Source: a bacterium (lineage in GTDB: Bacteria > Desulfobacterota > GWC2-55-46 > S146-80 > JALXFI01). From it: a stretch of DNA of 5,721 bases. Position 1 is the stretch's first letter; every line of letters starts with the position of its first letter. The notes beneath the pieces are model-generated. The model saw nothing but the letters and a program-made list of their open reading frames with translations. It did no database searches and had not been told where the DNA came from. This document shows, in pieces, positions 1-5,721 of the stretch. The position numbers and the translations under genes were made by a program. The stretch covers positions 1 through 5,721 of the forward strand of contig JALXFI010000224.1 in assembly GCA_027069035.1 (NCBI GenBank). Direction: 5' to 3'.

Positions 1-952
1 GTGTTACTATCATCGTGTATGTATGGGGTTTTTCCCACTGACTGACCTTAGGATAACCCGTCATATCAAACCTCATATGATGCTCTAAAGCTATCCTTGG
101 TGAGAGCGTCGGCATGCCTTCCATCTTTGACAGTATCTGATAACCTATCTCTGGATGTTCCTTTATCTTTTCCCACTCATCATTGCTTAAACGACCCGGT
201 TTTTTTATTATATTCTCTCCAACGCCTGTCTTTCCGATGTCATGGAGCAGAGCGGCAACCCCTATCATATGGGTGGTGGATTTATCTATCCCCATGGTAT
301 CCGCCATGGCTATGGAGAGTATACTTACATTTACCGAATGGGTAAAAAGATAGTTGTCATAGTCCTTTATCATGGTCAGTCCCATCATGGCATTTCTGTC
401 TTCAAGCACAAGTTTTGAAAGGTCTTCAACAACTTCCATGACCATCTCCGTCTTTGGTATTGTGCCCAGGCGAACCTCGTCCATAACGGTTTTTACCGTA
501 TCAACAGCGGTTTGATAGACCTCAAGGAATTTATTTTTGATGGGAAGAAATTTTATAGAGATATGGCTAATACCGTTTTTGAGCAGTTCCCTTCTTAACT
601 CATCAATATCGTATTCGCTTTCCGAAAATATGAGCTCTGTAAAAGAGAGAAATTCATCGAATGTAAGCCCTTTATGAAAAGACAATCCTTCCAGTTTTTT
701 CTTCTCCAGACCCTCAAGTATTTCAGCAAAGGTTTTATCCAAAAAAGAATGATGGCCGAATACAAGGACATCTTCTATTTTGCCAAGCAATATCGGGTCT
801 TGAGTGTTGAGTATTACCGTGATCTGGTCATAGCTTTGCTTGAGCGGATTGTTTACGGCAGGGTGTCCGTCCGGATATAGTTTCTTTCCTTTTATTGCTG
901 CGTTTAATGGTCTGAGAGCCTTCTCAAGCGTTGCTTTATCTAATATTTCCAT
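1..952 (-). CDS. HD-GYP domain protein, probable c-di-GMP phosphodiesterase (C-terminus cut by window edge)
   Basis: The ATG at 952-950 opens a frame that stays open to the left edge, giving 317 visible residues. Residues about 1-135 form an N-terminal module containing LYPDGHP (25-31). It resembles the N-terminus of the gene just upstream. Residues about 185-317 are an HD-GYP domain: HSVNV at 205, HDIGK at 237-241, EHPEIGYQIL from 265, HH at 291-292 and GYP at 299-301. HD-GYP proteins hydrolyse cyclic di-GMP at a binuclear or trinuclear metal centre; some members only bind the ligand. The metal and HD residues seen here are present, so activity is plausible. The motif reads HHMRFDMTGYP rather than HHExxDGxGYP. 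By my alignment a Tyr (201) sits where trinuclear enzymes have a Glu ligand, which would favour two metals. The distal Asp ligand would fall just beyond the edge. No signal peptide or membrane segment is visible, so the protein is probably cytoplasmic. It starts 4 bases after the upstream gene's stop, in one operon. The family call is firm; catalytic activity is inferred. Confidence 0.93.
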   Translation of the reverse strand, partial: MEILDKATLEKALRPLNAAIKGKKLYPDGHPAVNNPLKQSYDQITVILNTQDPILLGKIEDVLVFGHHSFLDKTFAEILEGLEKKKLEGLSFHKGLTFDEFLSFTELIFSESEYDIDELRRELLKNGISHISIKFLPIKNKFLEVYQTAVDTVKTVMDEVRLGTIPKTEMVMEVVEDLSKLVLEDRNAMMGLTMIKDYDNYLFTHSVNVSILSIAMADTMGIDKSTTHMIGVAALLHDIGKTGVGENIIKKPGRLSNDEWEKIKEHPEIGYQILSKMEGMPTLSPRIALEHHMRFDMTGYPKVSQWEKPHTYTMIVT

Positions 953-956
953 ATGT

Positions 957-2591
957 TTATTCCCCTATTTTCTCAATTGCCTTTAAACACGTATGATAAA
1001 GTGCGCCTTTACTTTTCCCCAAGGTCTCCGTTAATATGGCCTTTGCCTCTTCCCCGCCGATCATTCCGATAGAAGAAGCGCTCAAACCCCTGAGCTCATC
1101 CTGCAGTCTTTTGCGCCACCATCTTTTTTTATTCAGAACAATCGAGAGTTCTCTCAGAGCCTCCGGACTTCCTATGTTCCCGAGCGCCTTTATAGCGGCC
1201 TTCTTCTTTTCATAGATATTGCGGGAAAGCCCCTTGGTTATGGTGATAGCGGTAAGGTATGGGACAGCCTCGTGGGTCTTGATAGCGCCAAGTGTTAAGA
1301 TAGCCTGAAGGGATATAGTATGATCCCTTGCGGATGTCAGTTCTATAAGTTCGTTTATACACTCTTTACTTTTTATACTTGCAAGCGCCTTGATGACTTC
1401 GCGTGTAACCCTTATATCATCAAAACCAAGCGCATCCTTAAGAGTCTTGAAAGAAGCGGGGCTGCCTATTGCACCAAGTATTGAGATCATCTGTCTTTTA
1501 ATATACCACTCCTTATGTTCTGCAAGGTTTTTTTCCACCTCCGTACGGCTGTAGTTGCCCATTGCCACTATCAGATTAAAAAGACTTCTACGCGCATATA
1601 TGTCTTCTTCTTTAATGAGTCTGTTTAATATATAAGGGACAAAATCATTGCCTGCACATAAAATAACGCCTCCAATCTCTTTTCTCTTTTTTTCTCCTTT
1701 TTTAATCAGCTTGTTCAATAGTTTCTCAAGGATATTTTTATCAAAGAGGTCTTTAAGCGCCTGTTTGGATGAAACCTTTTGTTCTTCCGGCCGTCGGCTT
1801 TTATAATAAGAATGCCGCGCAAATACGTAAAGGATTTGTAACAGCTTATTCCATGAAGTATCCCATTCCTCTTTCAAGGTCATGCCTATACCTACGATGG
1901 TTCTTACAAGTCCTTCATATACCAAAGGATCTTTTTCTTTTTCGAGAGAGGCTAAAAGTTCATCGATATTTTTTCCATCTTCTGATAGTTCGAGGTCTTC
2001 TTCATAAAGGGGTTCAGTCTCTTCTTTGGTATCTTCTTTCAGGGCTTCCGGCTCCGTTTCAGGTATTTCGGCCTCATCCGCCTTTTCGTCTTCCTTTTCT
2101 TCTACATCAACAGCCTTTTCAACAATATCCTCATAGCGTATCTCATTCAACCATATGCCCTTGACACCGTTTTCGGCAAGCAACCTTTCCGCCCCGCCGT
2201 CTTTAAGAAGTTTTGCAGGTGTAAGGTTGAAGATTGAAAGCAGGCTGTTCCATTCGTCAACCGTCATTGTACTGCTTAAGGTTATTTTTTTTATCCTTCT
2301 CTGATAGAACTCATTGGCAAGGTTTTTTATTGAAGGATTGTCGACAACCGGTTGTTCGTTATAAAAAAAGCCGTTTCTTTTAACGGAAAAAGTAACCTCT
2401 TTTAAGGTTGCAACTGATTCAAGGGATTTAGTGTACGAACTCTCCAGTATTGTTTTCATTGAAGGGTGATGTGAAGGGTATAGACTTAAAGCCTTGACAG
2501 CTTTATTGAATTCTATTAATATAATCGGCAGTAAACCGAATGCTCTGTCTTTAACGGGTTGAGACATTTTGTTTTTTTTTGAATTAATCAT
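957..2591 (-). CDS. HEAT-repeat protein with a novel N-terminal module and acidic linker
   Basis: This 544-residue cytoplasmic-type protein has no signal peptide or membrane span. Residues about 18-153 form a module with LYPSHHPSM (37-45), a TxDEW segment (110-114) and a GG-containing LLKDGGAERLL segment (128-138). A similar module begins the adjacent HD-GYP protein. Residues about 155-212 are a low-complexity linker very rich in Glu and Asp, probably disordered. Residues about 300-544 carry repeated helical pairs with HEAT/armadillo-like signatures: ISILGAIGSP (369-378), VIKALASIKS (399-408), AILTLGAIKT (430-439), AIKALGNIGSP (466-476), SSIGMIGGEEA (506-516) and LKAIEKIG (536-543). HEAT solenoids bind proteins or other ligands, so a scaffold or adaptor role is likely, but I cannot name a partner or pathway. 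The start is uncertain: ATG 2591 lacks a clear Shine-Dalgarno, and Met9 (codon 2567-2565), after a Lys/Asn-rich stretch, is an alternative. It is the first gene of the leftward pair with the HD-GYP gene. Confidence 0.9.
   Translation of the reverse strand: MINSKKNKMSQPVKDRAFGLLPIILIEFNKAVKALSLYPSHHPSMKTILESSYTKSLESVATLKEVTFSVKRNGFFYNEQPVVDNPSIKNLANEFYQRRIKKITLSSTMTVDEWNSLLSIFNLTPAKLLKDGGAERLLAENGVKGIWLNEIRYEDIVEKAVDVEEKEDEKADEAEIPETEPEALKEDTKEETEPLYEEDLELSEDGKNIDELLASLEKEKDPLVYEGLVRTIVGIGMTLKEEWDTSWNKLLQILYVFARHSYYKSRRPEEQKVSSKQALKDLFDKNILEKLLNKLIKKGEKKRKEIGGVILCAGNDFVPYILNRLIKEEDIYARRSLFNLIVAMGNYSRTEVEKNLAEHKEWYIKRQMISILGAIGSPASFKTLKDALGFDDIRVTREVIKALASIKSKECINELIELTSARDHTISLQAILTLGAIKTHEAVPYLTAITITKGLSRNIYEKKKAAIKALGNIGSPEALRELSIVLNKKRWWRKRLQDELRGLSASSIGMIGGEEAKAILTETLGKSKGALYHTCLKAIEKIGE
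961..966 (-). promoter_or_regulatory. Shine-Dalgarno site of the HD-GYP gene, inside the upstream coding sequence
   Basis: On the minus strand AGGGGA lies 8 bases before the ATG at 952. It is formed by the last sense codons of the HEAT-repeat gene (Ile-Gly-Glu), just before that gene's TAA at 959-957. It is the best ribosome binding site in the window. It fixes the HD-GYP start and suggests that translation of the two genes is coupled. Confidence 0.75.
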
Positions 2592-2595
2592 TCAA

Positions 2596-2624
2596 AGCTA
2601 ACATAAAGCAACTTTACATGTCAA
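2596..2624 (-). promoter_or_regulatory. Weak promoter candidate for the leftward operon
   Basis: On the minus strand a perfect -35 hexamer TTGACA (2624-2619) lies 27 bases before the HEAT-gene ATG. No good -10 follows at standard spacing: TTAGCT at 17 bases is poor, and TATGTT matches better but at only 13 bases. Transcription from here would leave almost no 5' leader, consistent with the missing Shine-Dalgarno but not proof of it. Confidence 0.25.
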
Positions 2625-2630
2625 AAGGTT

Positions 2631-2670
2631 AATGTTGCCCAAAAACAGATTTAGGTTTTTGGGCAACATT
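2631..2670. repeat. Perfect 16-bp inverted repeat (hairpin)
   Basis: AATGTTGCCCAAAAAC (2631-2646) is followed by an 8-base loop and its exact reverse complement GTTTTTGGGCAACATT (2655-2670). Neither strand has a T-tract directly after the stem, so it is not a standard intrinsic terminator. It sits just upstream of the leftward operon, next to the TTGACA candidate. It also abuts the nested palindrome beginning at 2668 and may be part of the same composite element. Confidence 0.8.
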
Positions 2671-2784
2671 GGCAAGGCGCCTTAAATGCAAGGCCACAGG
2701 CGATTTTTCTTTTGAGGCGTACATAACCGGTACGGTGAAAAAGAAAATCGCCGAGAACACAGCAGTTAAGGATGTATTGCCAAT
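2668..2784. repeat. Nested palindromic element, MITE- or REP-like
   Basis: The ends are an 8-bp inverted repeat: ATTGGCAA (2668-2675) and TTGCCAAT (2777-2784). Inside lies a second pair, CCTTAA (2680-2685) and TTAAGG (2766-2771). The core is an imperfect long hairpin whose arms run 2699-2722 and 2730-2752, pairing GGCGA with TCGCC and TTTTCTTTT with AAAAGAAAA, with GTAC on each side of a 7-base loop. The whole 117 bases could fold as one interrupted stem. No transposase gene is present and I see no clear target-site duplication. Such non-coding palindromes are commonly dispersed repeats, but copy number cannot be judged from one window. An open frame on the minus strand through this block (2958-2629) is judged spurious. 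Confidence 0.6.
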
Positions 2785-2786
2785 TT

Positions 2787-2810
2787 CAAATCCCGCTATC
2801 GCGGGATTTG
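2787..2810. repeat. Perfect 10-bp GC-rich hairpin
   Basis: CAAATCCCGC (2787-2796), loop TATC, and GCGGGATTTG (2801-2810) form an exact stem with a 4-base loop. It begins 2 bases after the nested element ends and may be its terminal part. Neither strand has a following T-tract, so I do not call it a terminator. On the plus strand it lies 60 bases before the endopeptidase start, where it could be in that gene's leader or upstream of its promoter. Confidence 0.7.
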
Positions 2811-2869
2811 GGTGTTGTATCCACACTATTGTTAGAAACTCTTTCTGAACTTGTTTTTTACTATATAAA

Positions 2870-4219
2870 GTGCTGAAAACGATACAAGAGAAAATCAAAA
2901 GCCCCGCTATAAAAATTTTTTTATCTTCCCTGGCCTTTCTTTTTTTCACAATCCTCATTATTGCGTTCTTTCTTGGCAGAGAAACCGTACAGGGCGAGAA
3001 GCTACCTTACCAAGATACACAGGATAGAGAAAAGGAAACGGTCCGTCCTCAGTCGAAACCCTTGCCTGTAGAAAAGGTCATTGACCTTGAGATTACATCC
3101 GGTGACACACTCTATACCCTGCTTGCCTCTCTTGGTATATCGTCAAAAGACATATTAAATATAAATCATTCGGCAAAAAAGGTCTATAACCTTAAAAAAC
3201 TTTTGCCTGGCAGCGTTCTTAAGGTTACATTTGAAGGTAATGAATTTAAAAAACTTGAGTATCCTGTTGGAGAAACAAACCTTATGGTAGTGGAGAAGAC
3301 TCTTGAGACCAGCAAAGGAGTCAGCCCTGATAATAAAGGGACTGAATTTGTTGCCTATAAGAAAGAGCTTGTTTTTGACAAGAGATTGGTCTTATACAAA
3401 GGTACCATAGAAGGGTCGCTTTATGAGAGCGCTCAAAAGGCAGGGATGGATGCCGAGGTGATCATGCTTTTATCCGATGTCTATGCATGGGAAATAGATT
3501 TTGCGGTCGATATAAGGAAGGGCGACAGCTTTAAGGTGCTTTATGAAGAGAGCTTATACGACGGCAAGGTGGTTAAGAAGGGGCCGATTATAGCCTCTGA
3601 GATAATTAACAATGGCAATAGATTCAGGGCGTTTTATTTTAAAGACCCTGACGGACATGTTGACTATTATGATGATGACGGAAAGTCTTTAAGAAAGCAG
3701 TTTTTAAAGTCTCCGCTCCATTACAGGAGGATATCCTCATATTTCTCTAAACGTCGTTACCACCCGATCCTTAAAAGATACAGGCCCCATCATGGAATCG
3801 ATTATGCCGCTCCTACAGGCACTCCGGTTCGTACTACAGGAGACGGCAAGGTGGTATTTGCCGGCTGGAAGAGCGGTTACGGAAGATTTGTCGTTGTAAA
3901 ACACAACGGTCTCTACTCCACCGCCTACGGCCACCTGTCCCGTTTCGGGAAAGGCATAAGGGTTGGAAGGTACGTCAAACAGGGGCGCATAATAGGTTAC
4001 GTAGGGTCAACAGGCATTTCCACCGGTCCGCATCTGCATTATGAGTTCAGGGTGCGTAATAAATTTGTAAATCCTCTAAATTACAGATTTCCTTCAGCAA
4101 GACCGGTAAGATCAAAATATATACAGGCCTTTAATAAGAAGAAGGAGAGTCTGCTTGCCCTTTTAGAGAGGAAGGATGATGTAAAGGTAGCCGTGCTTTC
4201 CGAAAAACAGATCAAGTAA
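2870..4219 (+). CDS. M23 family peptidoglycan endopeptidase, MepM/YebA-like, membrane-anchored
   Basis: This 449-residue protein is probably a zinc DD-endopeptidase that cuts peptide cross-links in peptidoglycan, allowing new strand insertion. One N-terminal hydrophobic segment (about 16-35) with no obvious cleavage site should anchor it in the inner membrane facing the periplasm. Residues about 70-140 are a LysM/OapA-like domain (SGDTLYTLLASLGIS), and about 165-280 match the second N-terminal domain of MepM/Csd3-type enzymes. The peptidase domain spans about 285-408. All expected residues are present: HxxxD at H307 and D311, H355 in YGHLS, and HxH at H388 and H390 in GPHLHYE. The length is close to E. 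coli MepM (about 440), and RISSYFSKRR and PHHGIDYAAPTGTPV parallel that protein. The start is GTG 2870, the only usual start codon before the hydrophobic segment (in-frame stop at 2846). No Shine-Dalgarno precedes it. radA follows 61 bases downstream. The family is firm; exact substrate is inferred. Confidence 0.95.
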   Translation: MLKTIQEKIKSPAIKIFLSSLAFLFFTILIIAFFLGRETVQGEKLPYQDTQDREKETVRPQSKPLPVEKVIDLEITSGDTLYTLLASLGISSKDILNINHSAKKVYNLKKLLPGSVLKVTFEGNEFKKLEYPVGETNLMVVEKTLETSKGVSPDNKGTEFVAYKKELVFDKRLVLYKGTIEGSLYESAQKAGMDAEVIMLLSDVYAWEIDFAVDIRKGDSFKVLYEESLYDGKVVKKGPIIASEIINNGNRFRAFYFKDPDGHVDYYDDDGKSLRKQFLKSPLHYRRISSYFSKRRYHPILKRYRPHHGIDYAAPTGTPVRTTGDGKVVFAGWKSGYGRFVVVKHNGLYSTAYGHLSRFGKGIRVGRYVKQGRIIGYVGSTGISTGPHLHYEFRVRNKFVNPLNYRFPSARPVRSKYIQAFNKKKESLLALLERKDDVKVAVLSEKQIK

Positions 4220-4280
4220 TCTTTCTCTGATTGCCTGTTATGTTCACCAATTCCTCAAAATACTCTACCTCTCAAGTATT

Positions 4281-5672
4281 ATGACAAAACTTAAGACAAT
4301 TCATACCTGTCAGTCATGCGGATATATATCCCCGAAATGGTTAGGCAGATGTCCCGATTGTTTATCATGGAATACTTTGCTTGAAGAAAAGGTTTCTGAA
4401 AAGGATAGGACGGCTTCTAAATCAATTAATATGCCATACTCCAAGCCTCAACCTATAAATAAGATAGAACGCATTAAAGAGGATAGAGTCCTTACGGCTA
4501 TAGGCGAGCTTGACAGGGTACTCGGAGGCGGGGTTGTTATGGGCTCCGCAGTGCTTGTTGGAGGGGATCCTGGAATAGGCAAGTCAACACTCCTGCTTCA
4601 GGCGCTTAACTCAGTGGCGGAAGGCGGCAGGCAGGTCCTGTATGTCTCTGGTGAAGAATCCCCGATTCAGATAAAATTAAGGGCGGATCGTCTCGGTGTT
4701 GCTTCAGAAAACCTTTGTGTTCTGGCGGAAAACTCCCTTGAAAGGATAATAGAAGTTATCGAAAATCTTAAGCCAAAGACCGTTGTGATAGATTCCATTC
4801 AGACCATCTCAACCTCTGAACTTTCTTCCACTGCCGGTACTATAGCACAACTGCGTGAAGTCTCGGCACAACTTATCGGTTATGCCAAGACTCACAATAT
4901 GCCGGTATTTCTTATAGGACATGTGACAAAGGACGGTTTGATTGCCGGACCAAAGGTCCTGGAACATATGGTGGATACGGTACTTCACTTTGAAGGCGAC
5001 AGGGGGTATCCTTACAGAATACTGAGGGCGATAAAGAACCGCTTTGGTTCGGTAAATGAGATAGGCGTGTTTGAAATGAGAGACGGCGGGCTTGAAGAGA
5101 TCAACGAACCTTCAGGTTTTTTCATTGCCGACAGACCATCTGATGCAGCGGGGTCTGTTGTTGTGGCAAGTATTGAAGGCAGCCGGCCGATACTTATTGA
5201 GGTGGAATCTCTTGTTACACCCACCCTTTTTGGGATGCCGTCAAGGACTATAGTCGGGGTTGATCACAAGAAGGTCTCTTTGCTTATAGCGGTTATGGTG
5301 AGAAAAGGGGGGCTTAAGATCGGCGCCCATGATATCTTTTTAAAGATCGGCGGGGGACTCAGGGTTAGTGAGCCGGCGGTTGACCTTGGAGTTGTCGCCT
5401 CTGTTGCTTCAAATTTTTTAAATAAACCGGTGAAATCCGGCACCGTGGTATTTGGAGAGGTTGGTTTGGCAGGCGAAATAAGGGGTGTGCATCATACCGA
5501 ACTGAGGGTTAAAGAATCTGCAAAAATGGGTTTTAAAAGGTGCATCATCCCGAAGGATAATCTGGAGCGTTTAAGAAAGAGTGGTTTTTTTAATAGGATG
5601 AAGGATGAAAACATTGAGTTTATAGGTGTCAATAATATTGAGGACTTTTTGGGGTCAGGTCTACACTCTTGA
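4281..5672 (+). CDS. radA: DNA repair protein RadA (Sms)
   Basis: RadA is a cytoplasmic, RecA-like, DnaB-related ATPase that drives branch migration of recombination intermediates and helps process stalled forks and DNA breaks with RecA. At 463 residues the gene is full length (E. coli RadA is about 460). In order: a C4 zinc finger (C10, C13, C24, C27); the ATPase core with Walker A GGDPGIGKST (94-103) and Walker B ending in D171 of TVVIDSIQT; the RadA signature KNRFG (252-256); and a C-terminal Lon-protease-like domain (about 275-455) with GGGLRVSEPAVDLGV and GEVGLAGEIRGV. That domain is known in the family to be structural, not proteolytic. The ATG at 4281 is set by the zinc finger, which begins ten residues in; no strong Shine-Dalgarno is seen, and a weak 6-bp inverted repeat (4259-4264 / 4275-4280) touches the start codon. 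It may be co-transcribed with the endopeptidase gene, since no terminator is visible between them. No key residue is missing. Confidence 0.98.
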   Translation: MTKLKTIHTCQSCGYISPKWLGRCPDCLSWNTLLEEKVSEKDRTASKSINMPYSKPQPINKIERIKEDRVLTAIGELDRVLGGGVVMGSAVLVGGDPGIGKSTLLLQALNSVAEGGRQVLYVSGEESPIQIKLRADRLGVASENLCVLAENSLERIIEVIENLKPKTVVIDSIQTISTSELSSTAGTIAQLREVSAQLIGYAKTHNMPVFLIGHVTKDGLIAGPKVLEHMVDTVLHFEGDRGYPYRILRAIKNRFGSVNEIGVFEMRDGGLEEINEPSGFFIADRPSDAAGSVVVASIEGSRPILIEVESLVTPTLFGMPSRTIVGVDHKKVSLLIAVMVRKGGLKIGAHDIFLKIGGGLRVSEPAVDLGVVASVASNFLNKPVKSGTVVFGEVGLAGEIRGVHHTELRVKESAKMGFKRCIIPKDNLERLRKSGFFNRMKDENIEFIGVNNIEDFLGSGLHS

Positions 5673-5699
5673 CAGGACGGATGTAGATTGTTTTATAGG
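5669..5699 (+). promoter_or_regulatory. Candidate promoter overlapping the radA stop codon
   Basis: A perfect -35 hexamer TTGACA (5669-5674) overlaps the radA TGA. Candidate -10 boxes are TTTATA (5692-5697, spacing 17, weak match) and TATAGG (5694-5699, spacing 19, four of six). It would drive the gene beginning at 5706. In either arrangement the transcript would start at or near that ATG. Based on motif match only. Confidence 0.3.
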
Positions 5700-5705
5700 T
5701 TAAAA

Positions 5706-5721
5706 ATGGATGATATAAGAT
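5706..5721 (+). CDS. Probable start of the next gene (only the first five codons visible)
   Basis: ATG at 5706 begins MDDIR and the frame is open to the window edge. An AGGTT sequence at 5697-5701, 4 bases before the ATG, could serve as a ribosome binding site. The other nearby ATG (5710) reaches a stop after two codons. Nothing about the product can be told from five residues. The gene lies 33 bases after radA on the same strand. Confidence 0.35.

Noticed and set aside
97..880. Two plus-strand open frames (97-345 and 674-880) in the left region
   Set aside because: Both are antisense to the HD-GYP gene, which is continuous and has clear family motifs across the same bases.
1769..2164. A 131-codon plus-strand open frame
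   Set aside because: It lies wholly inside the HEAT-repeat gene on the opposite strand, overlapping the acidic linker. Its Leu/Phe-rich composition is the reverse reading of Glu/Lys codons.
2831..2860. Possible intrinsic terminator: GTTAGAAA / TTTCTGAAC stem followed by a T-rich run
   Set aside because: The stem is A+T-rich with a bulge and a 3-base loop, so it is weak. No plus-strand gene ends upstream for it to terminate, and the next gene starts 10 bases later.
2629..2958. A 109-codon open frame on the minus strand covering the palindromic region
   Set aside because: It runs through the inverted repeats and antisense to the start of the endopeptidase gene. It has no recognisable domain and no supporting ribosome binding site. 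Its hydrophobic stretch is a by-product of the repeat and of the antisense of the membrane-anchor codons.
4259..4280. 6-bp inverted repeat AATACT / AGTATT directly before the radA start codon
   Set aside because: It is too short and A+T-rich to be a convincing regulatory hairpin; repeats of this size are expected by chance.
4281..5672. Lon-like C-terminal domain of RadA considered as an active protease
   Set aside because: This domain is a standard part of the RadA family and is regarded as structural; nothing here suggests a fusion or a new activity.
1..5721. Search for a CRISPR array, tRNA, rRNA, transposase, phage or toxin-antitoxin genes
   Set aside because: No regularly spaced repeats, cloverleaf-like segments or recognisable mobile-element or defence genes were seen on either strand.

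Overview
The window is an ordinary-looking stretch of chromosome from a Gram-negative-type bacterium of moderate G+C content. No plasmid, phage, CRISPR or transposase gene is visible. The MepM-like endopeptidase and the c-di-GMP-type signalling protein suggest a diderm lineage such as Nitrospirota or Desulfobacterota. That placement is an impression from gene style, not something the sequence proves.

Layout: positions 1-2591 hold a two-gene leftward operon. The upstream gene (2591-957) encodes a 544-residue protein with an uncharacterised N-terminal module, a strongly acidic linker and a C-terminal HEAT-repeat solenoid. Four bases after its stop codon comes a gene for an HD-GYP protein, which runs off the left edge. 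A Shine-Dalgarno sequence for the second gene lies inside the last codons of the first, so the two are probably translationally coupled. Their N-terminal regions look homologous to each other, so the operon appears to attach one shared module to two different outputs.

Positions 2592-2869 are a divergent intergenic region of 278 bases packed with inverted repeats. It contains a perfect 16-bp hairpin, a nested palindromic element about 117 bases long that resembles a MITE or REP-type repeat, and a perfect 10-bp hairpin. No credible gene lies there.

Positions 2870-5672 hold two rightward genes. The first is an inner-membrane-anchored M23 peptidoglycan endopeptidase with MepM/YebA domain order and intact zinc and catalytic residues. 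The second is a complete radA, the branch-migration and recombination-repair ATPase. They are separated by 61 bases. At the right edge a consensus -35 box overlaps the radA stop codon, and a likely next gene begins at 5706.

Functionally, the left operon points to c-di-GMP turnover or sensing linked to a protein-interaction scaffold, and the right pair to cell-wall remodelling and DNA repair. I see no evidence that the two halves share a function. The items most worth following up are the shared N-terminal module and the palindromic intergenic element.
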